Shown: positions 7,867-16,866, numbered from the stretch's first letter. The stretch: 64,000 nucleotides of DNA from Prevotella sp. (GCA_021636625.1 JAJWLX010000001.1:124001-188000), one strand, 5' to 3'. Numbers and translations: made by a program. The notes: generated from the letters alone by a model not told the origin.

Positions 7867-10308
7867 ATGGATAATAAGAGAAAGATCATTGCCCTTTTGA
7901 TGGGACTTTCGCTAGGAGGTCAGTCTGTCTATGCCCAAGGGTATAGTTGTGGCAACGTGTCTCTGTTTTGCTCGCCCGATACACTCAGAGGTGTCCAGAT
8001 AGGCGCCTTTTCCAGCGTGGTTCGCCAGCAGATGCGTGGTGTGAGCCTGGCTGGCATCATCAATTCGGTGGGCGATGATATGCGCGGCGTTCAGATTTCT
8101 GGCGTTTCCAATGTGGTGAAGGGTGGCAATGGCGTGCAGTTGTCTTTATTTAATAATGTATCCAGTTCTCCGTTCCGCGGCGTGCAGCTGAGCGGACTTT
8201 CCAATGTTTCCATGGGTATGAAGAGAGGCTTGCAGATTGCTGCTGCCAACGTCAGTTCTTCCTATATGCGTGGCTTGCAGTTGGGCGGTTACAATTATGC
8301 TGATACCCTGAATGGTTCTCAGATCGGTTTGTTCAATGTCTGTATCCGTCATCCTCGTGGTGTGCAGATTGGTGTCATCAACTATAGCCGGGATACCGTA
8401 GCCCATAAGATAGGACTGGTGAATGTTAACCCAAAGACGCGTATCGACTATATGTTTTATGGCGGTTCTGCCACCAAAGCCAATCTTGCCATCAGATTCC
8501 GCAACCGGAGTACGTATAATATCCTCGGTATCGGAACCCATTACTTCGGATTGGATGAGAAGTTCTCTGGTGCCTTGTTCTATCGCATCGGTCAGTATTT
8601 CCAGTTGTCGCCTAAGTTCTCCCTGAGTGGTGATCTCGGATTCTATCATGTAGAATCGTTCCAGGAACATTCGCAGGATAAGCCGGAACGGCTCTATTCG
8701 CTACAGGCTCGCATCAATGCCGACTATCAGTTGGGCAGATACACCAGCGCCTTTGCCTCTGTGGGTTATGGGGATACCCATTATTATCATGGTGGCAGGT
8801 ATCGCCGTCGTGCCATCGTAGAAGCCGGTTTGGCTGTGCGTCTCCAGCGAAATTCATCTTTTACGGATATCTCTGCCAAGAAGGAGAACGAATATGATAT
8901 GGAGGCATGGAAGGAAGGAACCATTTTTGCCTTCGATGATCCGGAGCGACAGAAGAAGCATCCATGGAAGGCTGCCTTGGAAGCTTTTGCCATCAATGTG
9001 GGTGTGCAGTGCTTCGACCAGTTTGTGATGAACGAGGAGTTTGCCAAGATTTCCTTCCATAGCATCAAGCACAATATTGAAACGGGATTTGTCTGGGATA
9101 ACGACCAGTTCTCTACCAATCTGTTTGCCCATCCATATCATGGCGGACTCTATTTCAATGCTGCAAGAAGTCATGGCATGAATTTCTGGGAATCGGTGCC
9201 ATACTCCTTCTGTGGTAGTTTGATGTGGGAGACTACCTGCGAGATAGAACCGCCTGCCATCAACGACCTGATGGCTACTACTTTCGGCGGTGTTGCCATC
9301 GGAGAGGTGACGCATCGTGTGAGCAATCTGGTGTTTGATGACCGCCTGTCTGGTTTTCCTCGTTTCATGCGAGAGTTCCTGGGAACTCTCATCTGTCCGA
9401 TCAAGGGGTTGAATCGAATCTTGAGTGGCGATGCCTGGCGGGTGAGAGGCAGATATTATAAATATCACGATTACCAGCGCAGTCCTGTCAGTTTCTTTGC
9501 ATCGGCAGGTTATCGATATCTCGCAGACAACAATACGCTGTTCCGTGGTGAGGGCAATCCATACGTCCGTTTCAATCTGGTTTATGGCGATCCGTTTGAT
9601 GGTGAGACCACCAAGCCATACGACTACTTCACATTGGATGCCACTTTCGGCTTGAGCAGCAACCAGCCTCTGATTACCGGTCTGCATCTTCTGGGAAGAT
9701 TGTGGAGTGTACCGGTGGAGGTGAGCAAGGGAACGGAGATGGAGTTCGGTATCTTCCAGCACTTCAACTATTACGATTCGCAGCCGGTGAAGGATGGTAC
9801 CAGTCTGGTGCCTTACCGCATATCCGAGGCAGCCTCTTTCGGTCCTGGCATCATCTACCGCTTCCCTCAGGTGGGCAATCTCACCAGATTTGAGCAGCGT
9901 GTCTTCCTGGATGGTATCCTGCTGGGTGGAAGTCTGACTGATTATTATAATGTGATAGACCGCGACTACAACATGGGTAGCGGTTATAGCGTGAAGGCCA
10001 GCAGTTTCATGGAGTTCGGCAAGGTAGCCACCTTCCAGATAGGTGCCGACTATTATCGCATCTTCACGTGGAAGGGATATGAGGGAAAGGATCTGGCGAC
10101 GACCGATCCGCTCTATCTCAACGCCCAGGGTGACAAGGGAAATGCATCTCTGCTGGTGCTGAATGCCCGCTTCGGTCTGGCGCTTTCCAATCGGCTGAAC
10201 CTGGACTTCAATGTGTCCAACTATTGGCGTGATACCCATTACTCATATCATGATGACGTGACGTCTAAAACCTTTGATATGAGTCTGGGATTGCAATACA
10301 AGTTCTAA
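7867..10308 (+). CDS. DUF3943 outer-membrane protein with N-terminal GVQ-type surface repeats
   Basis: 813 aa from ATG 7867. That start gives a clean signal peptide (MDNKRKIIALLMGLSLGGQSVYAQG); the longer frame from 7732 would run through two hairpins and is rejected. Residues about 30-190 hold at least seven repeats of roughly 22 residues built on RGVQIGxxNV/SNV (RGVQIGAFSSV, RGVQISGVSNV, RGVQLSGLSNV, RGVQIGVINYS), like LA_2272-type surface repeats and probably a beta-solenoid or hairpin ladder. The middle (about residues 350-480) matches DUF3943, and the C-terminus is rich in alternating aromatic beta strands ending in LGLQYKF, as in outer-membrane barrels. Role unknown; inferred outer-membrane or surface protein. 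Confidence 0.8.
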   Translation: MDNKRKIIALLMGLSLGGQSVYAQGYSCGNVSLFCSPDTLRGVQIGAFSSVVRQQMRGVSLAGIINSVGDDMRGVQISGVSNVVKGGNGVQLSLFNNVSSSPFRGVQLSGLSNVSMGMKRGLQIAAANVSSSYMRGLQLGGYNYADTLNGSQIGLFNVCIRHPRGVQIGVINYSRDTVAHKIGLVNVNPKTRIDYMFYGGSATKANLAIRFRNRSTYNILGIGTHYFGLDEKFSGALFYRIGQYFQLSPKFSLSGDLGFYHVESFQEHSQDKPERLYSLQARINADYQLGRYTSAFASVGYGDTHYYHGGRYRRRAIVEAGLAVRLQRNSSFTDISAKKENEYDMEAWKEGTIFAFDDPERQKKHPWKAALEAFAINVGVQCFDQFVMNEEFAKISFHSIKHNIETGFVWDNDQFSTNLFAHPYHGGLYFNAARSHGMNFWESVPYSFCGSLMWETTCEIEPPAINDLMATTFGGVAIGEVTHRVSNLVFDDRLSGFPRFMREFLGTLICPIKGLNRILSGDAWRVRGRYYKYHDYQRSPVSFFASAGYRYLADNNTLFRGEGNPYVRFNLVYGDPFDGETTKPYDYFTLDATFGLSSNQPLITGLHLLGRLWSVPVEVSKGTEMEFGIFQHFNYYDSQPVKDGTSLVPYRISEAASFGPGIIYRFPQVGNLTRFEQRVFLDGILLGGSLTDYYNVIDRDYNMGSGYSVKASSFMEFGKVATFQIGADYYRIFTWKGYEGKDLATTDPLYLNAQGDKGNASLLVLNARFGLALSNRLNLDFNVSNYWRDTHYSYHDDVTSKTFDMSLGLQYKF

Positions 10309-10410
10309 GGGGCAGTCGTCTTATTAGTAGAAATTTAGCAGATTTTTAGCAGAAATTAGGGGTGCAAAGGGAAACGATATACATAAAATTGTAGAAAAAA
10401 CGCAAAAAGT

Positions 10411-10442
10411 TTTGCATATTTTCTGGATTTATATTACCTTTG
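10411..10442 (+). promoter_or_regulatory. Promoter of the PurF-like gene
   Basis: TTTG at 10411-10414, then TACCTTTG at 10435-10442 with 20 bp between. The ATG is at 10482, giving a leader of about 33 nt. No purine riboswitch-like structure is evident in so short a leader. Confidence 0.8.
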
Positions 10443-10481
10443 CACCCATATTTCAAACATAAAACATAGAATTATACTCTT

Positions 10482-11921
10482 ATGGGAGGCATTTTCGGAA
10501 CTATTTCCAAGAAAAGCTGTGTCGCAGACCTTTTCTACGGCACCGACTACAACTCACATCTCGGTACACGCCGAGGCGGTTTGGCAACCTACAGTAGTGA
10601 GAAGGGCTTCGTGCGCTCTATCCACAACTTAGAAAGTTCTTATTTTAGAACGAAGTTTGAACCTACACTCGACAAATTCGAGGGTGCGACATCGGGTATC
10701 GGTGTGATTAGCGATACTGATGCGCAGCCATTGATCATGAATTCTCATCTTGGTCGCTTTGCCATTTGTACAGTAGCCAAGATATTAAATAAGGATGAAC
10801 TTACTCAGTACCTGTTGGACAAGAACATGCACTTTGCAGAGATGTCTTCAGGAAGTACCAACCCAACTGAGTTGGTGGCTCTTCTCATCATCCAGGGCAA
10901 GAATTTCCGAGAGGGAATCGAGAACGTGTTCCATCATATCAAGGGTTCCTGCACCATGATGATCCTTACAGAGGATGGTATCATCTGTGCCCGCGACAGC
11001 TGGGGACGTACACCTATTATTATAGGCAAGAAGGAGGGTGCTTATGCAGCTTCCAGCGAGACCACCTCATTCCCTAACCTTGACTTCGAGACAGCACACG
11101 AGGTAGGTCCTGGCGAAATCGTGAAGATTACTGCTGAGGGTATGGAGCAGATCCGTCCTGCCAACAAGAAAATGCAGGTTTGTTCTTTCCTCTGGGTATA
11201 TTATGGATTCCCAACTTCTACCTACGAGGGCAAGAATGTAGAGGAAGCTCGTTTTTCCAATGGTTTCAATCTTGCCAAGACAGATGATGTTGAGGTAGAT
11301 TGCTGCAGCGGTATTCCAGATTCTGGTACAGGTATGGCGATGGGATATGCTGCCGGTAAGGGTGTTCCTTATCAGCGTTGCATTGCCAAATATACTCCTA
11401 CCTGGCCTCGAAGCTTTACACCTAGCAACCAGAGTATGCGCTCTTTGGTAGCCAAGATGAAGCTGATTCCTAACAAGGCTATGTTGAAGGGTAAGCGAGT
11501 GCTGTTCTGCGATGACAGTATCGTGCGTGGTACCCAGCTTCGCGACAATGTGAAGGTGCTCTTTGATCAGGCTGGTCTGAAGGAGTGTCACATGCGTATC
11601 GCTTGTCCTCCATTGGTTTATGGCTGTCCTTTCATCAACTTTACTTCTTCCAAGAGTGATATGGAGTTGATTACCCGCAGAATCATCGAGAAGTTTGAGG
11701 GCGATGCCAACAAGAATCTGGAGAAGTATGCTACCACAGGTTCTCCTGAATATCAGAGAATGGTGGATGAGATTGCCAACCAGCTTGGATTGACTACACT
11801 GAAGTTCAATACCATCGAGCAGCTCGTTGAAGCTATCGGTTTGCCTAAGTGCCAGGTATGTACCCACTGCTTCGATGGCAGCAGTGCTTATACCTTGAAT
11901 GAATTCGCAGACGAAGATTAA
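10482..11921 (+). CDS. PurF-like amidophosphoribosyltransferase homolog with inactive glutaminase site
   Basis: 479 aa, PurF-sized: N-terminal Ntn-type glutaminase fold, then a type-I phosphoribosyltransferase domain. The PRPP loop is intact (VLFCDDSIVRGTQ, residues 340-352). Cys234, Cys382, Cys457 and Cys460 fall where the B. subtilis enzyme holds its 4Fe-4S cluster. The N-terminus is MGGIFG, not MCGIFG, so the catalytic N-terminal Cys is Gly. The usual NGNL oxyanion segment is replaced by ICTVAKILN (residues 95-103), and the HRGQxSAGI region reads LGTRRGGLATY. Glutamine-dependent amide transfer is therefore unlikely. It may use free ammonia, a partner's ammonia, or do another PRPP reaction. 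Normal PurF should lie elsewhere. It has its own promoter and terminator. Confidence 0.85.
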   Translation: MGGIFGTISKKSCVADLFYGTDYNSHLGTRRGGLATYSSEKGFVRSIHNLESSYFRTKFEPTLDKFEGATSGIGVISDTDAQPLIMNSHLGRFAICTVAKILNKDELTQYLLDKNMHFAEMSSGSTNPTELVALLIIQGKNFREGIENVFHHIKGSCTMMILTEDGIICARDSWGRTPIIIGKKEGAYAASSETTSFPNLDFETAHEVGPGEIVKITAEGMEQIRPANKKMQVCSFLWVYYGFPTSTYEGKNVEEARFSNGFNLAKTDDVEVDCCSGIPDSGTGMAMGYAAGKGVPYQRCIAKYTPTWPRSFTPSNQSMRSLVAKMKLIPNKAMLKGKRVLFCDDSIVRGTQLRDNVKVLFDQAGLKECHMRIACPPLVYGCPFINFTSSKSDMELITRRIIEKFEGDANKNLEKYATTGSPEYQRMVDEIANQLGLTTLKFNTIEQLVEAIGLPKCQVCTHCFDGSSAYTLNEFADED

Positions 11922-11927
11922 AATATA

Positions 11928-11988
11928 AAATCCCGATTTCCTGAACTTTGCATCAGATAAGCAAAGTCTTGGAAATCGGGATTCTTTT
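11928..11988. terminator. Bidirectional terminator between the PurF-like gene and uvrA
   Basis: Outer arms AAATCCCGATTTCC (11928-11941) and GGAAATCGGGATT (11971-11983) pair. Inside them ACTTTGC and GCAAAGT pair as well. CTTTT follows on the plus strand. It separates two convergent genes. Confidence 0.85.
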
Positions 11989-12010
11989 ATCTCCTGCCGG
12001 CAAAGAATGA

Positions 12011-14839
12011 TTATTTCTTCTTCAGCAAGGGTGCCAGGAATTTGTAGGTATAGCCTTTCTTGCTCTTTGCCATCTCTTCCGGTGTGCCGGCAAAGAGGAG
12101 CTGACCTCCACCTCGTCCACCTTCGGGACCCATATCAATGAGCCAGTCGGCGAGCTTGATGACATCCAGATTGTGCTCGATGATAATCACCGTATTGCCT
12201 CTATCTACCAGTTTCTGAAGCACATCCATCAGAATGCGGATGTCTTCGAAATGAAGACCGGTGGTAGGTTCATCCAGAATATAGAGCGTCTTGCCGGTAT
12301 CACGTTTGGATAGTTCGGTAGCAAGTTTCACTCGCTGGCTTTCTCCGCCCGAAAGGGTAGTGGAGCTCTGTCCCAACTTGATGTAACCCAATCCTACACT
12401 CTGTAATGCCTTGATCTTGTTGAGAATCTGAGGCACGTTCTCGAAAAACTCTACTGCCTGGTTGATGGTCATATCCAGTACATCGGCGATGCTCTTTCCC
12501 TTGTATCTTACCTCCAGCGTTTCACGGTTGTAGCGCTTGCCGTGGCATACCTCGCATGGAACATAGACATCAGGCAGGAAGTTCATCTCGATGGTCTTGT
12601 ATCCATTTCCGCCACACGCTTCGCATCTGCCACCCTTCACGTTGAAGGAGAATCTGCCTGGCTTGTAGCCACGGATCTTAGCCTCTGGAAGACCCACAAA
12701 CAGCGAGCGGATATCGCTGAACACACCTGTGTAGGTGGCAGGATTACTGCGAGGGGTTCTGCCGATCGGACTTTGATCCACATTCACTACCTTGTCGATA
12801 TTCTCGATTCCCTCGATGCTGTCGTATGGCATCGGTTTCTTCAGGGAACGGTAGAAATGCTGGGAGAGGATAGGCTGCAGGGTTTCATTGATCAGCGTTG
12901 ATTTACCCGATCCGCTGACTCCCGTTACTACGATGAGCTTGCCGAGCGGGAACTCTACATCTACTCCCTTCAGGTTGTTGCCTCTGGCTCCACGGATGGT
13001 GATGCTCTTGCCGTTTCCTTTGCGGCGATGCTCAGGAATCTCTATTGCCATCTTGCCATTCAGATACTTGGCGGTGATGGTGTCGGTCTTCAGCATCTCT
13101 TTCGGAGTACCCTGGAAAACCACTTCGCCTCCCTTTCTGCCTGCCTTCGGACCGATATCTACAATCCAGTCGGCAGCTCGCATCATATCCTCATCATGTT
13201 CTACTACGATGACGGTATTACCCAGGTCGCGCAATTCCTTCAGGCTGTTGATGAGTCGCTCGTTGTCTCGCTGGTGCAGACCGATACTTGGCTCATCGAG
13301 GATGTAGAGCACATTGACGAGCTGGCTGCCAATCTGGGTAGCAAGACGGATGCGCTGGCTTTCACCACCAGAGAGTGACGCCGATTGTCGATTGAGTGAG
13401 AGATAGTTCAGACCCACATCGAGGAGGAAGTTGACACGTGAGCGCAACTCCTTGATGATTTCGTGAGCCACCTTTGCCTTCATGGAAGGGAGGTGAGCTT
13501 CCACCTGTTCGAGCCAGTCGCGCAGTTCGTCGATGTCGAGGTTGGCAACTTCCGATATATTCTTGTCCCAGATGCGGAAGGCGAGCGATTCCTTCTTGAG
13601 TCGCTGTCCATGGCACTCCGGACATTCGATGGTAGATATAAACTGGTCAGCCCATTTCTTTCCTGCAGCACTCTCGTCATTCTCTATCACCTTCTGCAGA
13701 TAGTCGATGATGCCATCGTATGCGCAGAAGTAATCCGAAGAGGTATGCACCTTCTCTTTACCGATCTTTACGTTTTCCAGTGTTCCATAGAGGATTTCCT
13801 GCATGGCATCTCCCGGAATCTCTGCGATAGGAGTCTTGAGTTTCAGGTCATATTTCTCGAGCAAAGACTCAATCTGCCAGAAAATCATCTGGTTCTTGTA
13901 TTTGCCGAGAGGGGCGATTCCACCTTCGTAGATGCTCAGGCTGTCATCCGGAATCACCTTCTTGATATCTATCTGGTTTACCTTTCCTAGACCCTTGCAG
14001 TGAGGGCAGGCACCTTCCGGCGAATTGAACGAGAACATATTAGGTGCCGGATCCTGGTAGGCTATACCGGTAACTGGATCCATCAGGCGTTTTGAGAAGT
14101 TCTTGCCCGTCTTTTCCCCTTTCTCTATCACCATCACCATGCCATCGCCCTGCTTCATGGCGGTAGCTACACTCTTGCGGATGCGTTCCTCATCGGCTTC
14201 CTTTACCACGAGCTTGTCGATGACAACTTCTATGTTGTGCATCTTGTAGCGGTCGAGCTTCATTCCGCTTACCACTTCCTGGATTTCTCCATCCACACGT
14301 ACATAGAGATAACCTTTGCGGCGCATACTTTCGAAGAGTTCGCGATAATGTCCCTTGCGCTGGCGAATCAGAGGAGCCAGCAGGAAGATGGCCTTTCCGG
14401 CATATTCATCGAGAATCATATCGATGACCTGTTCTTCGGTGTATTTCACCATCTCTTCACCGCTGCGGTAGCTGTAGGCTGTACCGGCACGGGCAAAGAG
14501 CAGACGGAGATAATCGTAAATCTCGGTAGTGGTACCAACGGTAGAACGAGGGTTCTTGTTGGTGGTCTTCTGCTCGATGCTGATGACCGGACTCAGACCG
14601 GTAATCTTATCAACGTCCGGGCGCTCCATATTGCCCAGGAAGTTGCGGGCATAGGCAGAGAACGTCTCGATATAGCGGCGCTGACCCTCGGCAAAGATGG
14701 TATCGAAAGCCAACGACGACTTGCCCGAACCCGAAAGTCCGGTTATCACGGTGAGGGAGTCGCGTGGAATCTCAACATCAATGTTCTTGAGGTTGTGTAC
14801 TCTGGCGCCCCATACATTTATCTTTTCTTCTGAATTCAT
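12011..14839 (-). CDS. uvrA: UvrA, excinuclease ABC subunit A (paralog 2)
   Basis: 942 aa. Two ABC modules are seen: GLSGSGKSSLAFDTIFAEGQRR near residue 34 and GVSGSGKSTLINET near 637, with signatures LSGGESQRIRL and LSGGESQRVKL, and DEPSIGLH / DEPTTGLH Walker B regions. The NPRSTVGT segment typical of UvrA is present. The second zinc module is complete (CEAC ... CEVC); in the first, only the ACPHC pair is found. It is as canonical as the copy at 2.1-4.9 kb, so which one serves global excision repair cannot be decided from sequence. It starts 18 bp after the stop of the small T9SS cargo gene, so the pair may be co-transcribed. Confidence 0.96.
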   Translation of the reverse strand: MNSEEKINVWGARVHNLKNIDVEIPRDSLTVITGLSGSGKSSLAFDTIFAEGQRRYIETFSAYARNFLGNMERPDVDKITGLSPVISIEQKTTNKNPRSTVGTTTEIYDYLRLLFARAGTAYSYRSGEEMVKYTEEQVIDMILDEYAGKAIFLLAPLIRQRKGHYRELFESMRRKGYLYVRVDGEIQEVVSGMKLDRYKMHNIEVVIDKLVVKEADEERIRKSVATAMKQGDGMVMVIEKGEKTGKNFSKRLMDPVTGIAYQDPAPNMFSFNSPEGACPHCKGLGKVNQIDIKKVIPDDSLSIYEGGIAPLGKYKNQMIFWQIESLLEKYDLKLKTPIAEIPGDAMQEILYGTLENVKIGKEKVHTSSDYFCAYDGIIDYLQKVIENDESAAGKKWADQFISTIECPECHGQRLKKESLAFRIWDKNISEVANLDIDELRDWLEQVEAHLPSMKAKVAHEIIKELRSRVNFLLDVGLNYLSLNRQSASLSGGESQRIRLATQIGSQLVNVLYILDEPSIGLHQRDNERLINSLKELRDLGNTVIVVEHDEDMMRAADWIVDIGPKAGRKGGEVVFQGTPKEMLKTDTITAKYLNGKMAIEIPEHRRKGNGKSITIRGARGNNLKGVDVEFPLGKLIVVTGVSGSGKSTLINETLQPILSQHFYRSLKKPMPYDSIEGIENIDKVVNVDQSPIGRTPRSNPATYTGVFSDIRSLFVGLPEAKIRGYKPGRFSFNVKGGRCEACGGNGYKTIEMNFLPDVYVPCEVCHGKRYNRETLEVRYKGKSIADVLDMTINQAVEFFENVPQILNKIKALQSVGLGYIKLGQSSTTLSGGESQRVKLATELSKRDTGKTLYILDEPTTGLHFEDIRILMDVLQKLVDRGNTVIIIEHNLDVIKLADWLIDMGPEGGRGGGQLLFAGTPEEMAKSKKGYTYKFLAPLLKKK

Positions 14840-14857
14840 ATTCTAATTTCCGCTCAC

Positions 14858-15265
14858 TTAATTGTTACTGTATTGTTCTGTTGTATAGCCTCTGAGCAGG
14901 TTGACATCTCTTTTTATCTGATAGGTCTTGCCATCTGCTCCTTTTGCCTTGACCAGACAGAAATAGACCCCCTCCTTAACCGGCTTTCCATTGTATGTTC
15001 CATCCCATCCTGTGGCAGGGTCGCTCCACTCAAAGAGTTTCTGTCCCCACCTATTATATATATAGGCGTGAAACTCCTTGATGTTCTGGTAACCCTCCTT
15101 GGGCTTGTAGATGTCGTTGATGCCATCTCCGTTTGGCGAGAATGCGTTCGGCATCAGAAGGACACTGGTCTTTGTGTCTTCCTCATCTCCGATTTCTTCC
15201 TGTGCCATCAATGGAGGGGTAAAAAGTGCCAATAAGGCACCAAGTAATCCTATTTTTTGTCTCAT
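14858..15265 (-). CDS. Minimal T9SS type-B sorting domain protein
   Basis: 135 aa. A signal peptide (MRQKIGLLGALLALFTPPLMAQ) and about 15 acidic linker residues are followed directly by a complete type-B C-terminal sorting domain (gliding-motility CHU_C type): PNAFSPNGDGINDIYKP, then FHAYIYNRWGQKLFEW, WDGTYNGKPVKEGVYFCLVKA and a final DVNLLRG strand. Normally this domain sits at the end of large secreted proteins; here there is no passenger. It may be a small surface protein or a signalling or occupancy factor of the type IX system. Its -7 box (TATCTTTG on the minus strand) is at 15283-15290. uvrA follows 18 bp downstream. Confidence 0.88.
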   Translation of the reverse strand: MRQKIGLLGALLALFTPPLMAQEEIGDEEDTKTSVLLMPNAFSPNGDGINDIYKPKEGYQNIKEFHAYIYNRWGQKLFEWSDPATGWDGTYNGKPVKEGVYFCLVKAKGADGKTYQIKRDVNLLRGYTTEQYSNN

Positions 15266-15308
15266 TTTGCAAATTATTTGTGCAAAGATAATAAAAAGCT
15301 GAGAGATA

Positions 15309-15340
15309 TTGCGCTAGATGCGAGATTTTTTGTATTTTTG
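15309..15340 (+). promoter_or_regulatory. Promoter of the LysM-protein gene
   Basis: TTG at 15309-15311 and TATTTTTG at 15333-15340, 21 bp apart. It is divergent from the sorting-domain gene, whose -7 box is at 15283-15290. The ATG follows at 15413. Confidence 0.65.
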
Positions 15341-15412
15341 CAGGAGAAAACTTTAAATCATGTCGGTTACGGCAAGATTTTAGGATCATATAAACATTAA
15401 AAACAGGAAGAT

Positions 15413-16819
15413 ATGAAAAGAAACATAAGATATTTCTTGATGATTGTGGGGCTCATGCTCAGTGTTGGTATCTTTGCTCAGACAACGAAATGGCGAGACA
15501 TCTACACAGTGAAGAAAAAGGATACTATTTTTGGTATTGCCAATAAGTATGGATTGAGTCTGCCGGAACTGATGGAGGCAAACCCTGAGATGAAGCAGGA
15601 AGGTTACATGCTCCAGAAGGGAGCTACTCTCTTTATTCCTTTCGCCAACGACCAGCAGAATCCTAATGCGCCTAAAAAGGCACAGAAGGAGGATAAGAAT
15701 GCTGTTGCTTCCAGCAAACCGGCTGTAGCAGGAACCGCTGCCGCTCAGCAGAAGGTGGCGGCTAGTGATGCGGTGAAGATTGGCGTGATGTTGCCTTTGC
15801 ATGATGTGGATGGTGATGGCAAGCGTATGGTGGAGTATTATCGTGGACTCCTGATGGCTTGCAATTATCTGAAAAAGAAGGGCATCTCTATCGATGTGCA
15901 TGCATGGAACGTGCCGATAGACGCTGATATCCGCGCCACCTTGTTGCAGGAGGGAGCCAATACATGTGATATCATCTTCGGTCCGCTTTATTCCAAGCAG
16001 GTGGCTCCGCTTGCCGGCTTCTGCAAGACCTATGGCATCAAGCTCGTGATTCCTTTCTCCATCAGCGGTGACGATGTGGAGCGCAACAAGGAAATCTTCC
16101 AGGTATATCAGAGTCCTGAAACATTGAACGAATGCACCATCAAGGCTTTCCTGAACAGATTTACCAATGTGCATCCAATATTTGTAGATTGCAATGATTC
16201 TACTTCTCGTAAGGGAGCTTTCACTTTCGGACTTCGCAAGGAGTTGGAGAAGAGAAACATCAACTATAGTATCACCAATGTGAGCTCAAGCATCGACCAG
16301 TTTGCCAAGGCTTTCCTGCCAAGCAAGCAGAATGTGGTAATCCTGAATACGGGTCGTTCGCCACAGTTGACAGCCGTGCTCAACAAATTGGATGAGTTTG
16401 ACAGCAAGTATCCGGGTGCATCTATCTCGCTCTTCGGCTATACAGAGTGGTTGATGTATGCCAAGTACAATCTGGAGCGATTCTATAAGTACGATACTTA
16501 TATCCCTTCTACCTTCTATTACAATCCGGTAGCCGAAAGAACGCAGAACTTGGAGAAGGCATACGAGGGATGGTTCCATCAGCCGATGATGATTGCGCAG
16601 CCTCGCTTCGCCATCACGGGTTATGATCATGGTATGTTCTTCATCCAGGGTATCAAGAAGAAGGGCAAGGAGTTTACGGGTGAACGCCAGCAGGTGAACT
16701 ATCAGCCAGTACAGACTCCATTGCATTTCGTGAAAACGACAAAGGGTGGATACAAGAACAAGAACTTCCAGTTGATTCACTACACCTTCAATCACCAGAT
16801 TGAATCTGTGAATTACTAG
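15413..16819 (+). CDS. LysM domain plus type-1 periplasmic-binding fold protein
   Basis: 468 aa. Signal peptide (MKRNIRYFLMIVGLMLSVGIFAQ), one LysM domain at about residues 28-80 (YTVKKKDTIFGIANKYGLSLPELMEANP ... GATLFIPF), an Ala/Lys-rich linker to about 118, then a LivK/ABC-substrate-binding-like type-1 periplasmic fold (VKIGVMLPLHDVDGDGKRMVEYYRGLLMA ... DIIFGPLYSKQVAPLAGFC). LysM should hold it to peptidoglycan; the second domain may bind a small ligand or a protein. No transporter genes adjoin it, so nutrient uptake is unsupported. An outer-membrane barrel gene follows 47 bp later. The closest analogy is to Bacteroidales cell-envelope proteins of unknown role. Confidence 0.82.
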   Translation: MKRNIRYFLMIVGLMLSVGIFAQTTKWRDIYTVKKKDTIFGIANKYGLSLPELMEANPEMKQEGYMLQKGATLFIPFANDQQNPNAPKKAQKEDKNAVASSKPAVAGTAAAQQKVAASDAVKIGVMLPLHDVDGDGKRMVEYYRGLLMACNYLKKKGISIDVHAWNVPIDADIRATLLQEGANTCDIIFGPLYSKQVAPLAGFCKTYGIKLVIPFSISGDDVERNKEIFQVYQSPETLNECTIKAFLNRFTNVHPIFVDCNDSTSRKGAFTFGLRKELEKRNINYSITNVSSSIDQFAKAFLPSKQNVVILNTGRSPQLTAVLNKLDEFDSKYPGASISLFGYTEWLMYAKYNLERFYKYDTYIPSTFYYNPVAERTQNLEKAYEGWFHQPMMIAQPRFAITGYDHGMFFIQGIKKKGKEFTGERQQVNYQPVQTPLHFVKTTKGGYKNKNFQLIHYTFNHQIESVNY

Positions 16820-16866
16820 GACCGGTAGTTTTTTATAGTTAATCGTTTATAGTAAGAAAAGAAAGA

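Noticed and set aside
10482..10500. Hidden N-terminal Cys for the PurF-like protein by an upstream start
   Set aside because: The frame upstream of the ATG has no suitable start and no Cys next to GIFG; the promoter lies only 40 bp upstream.
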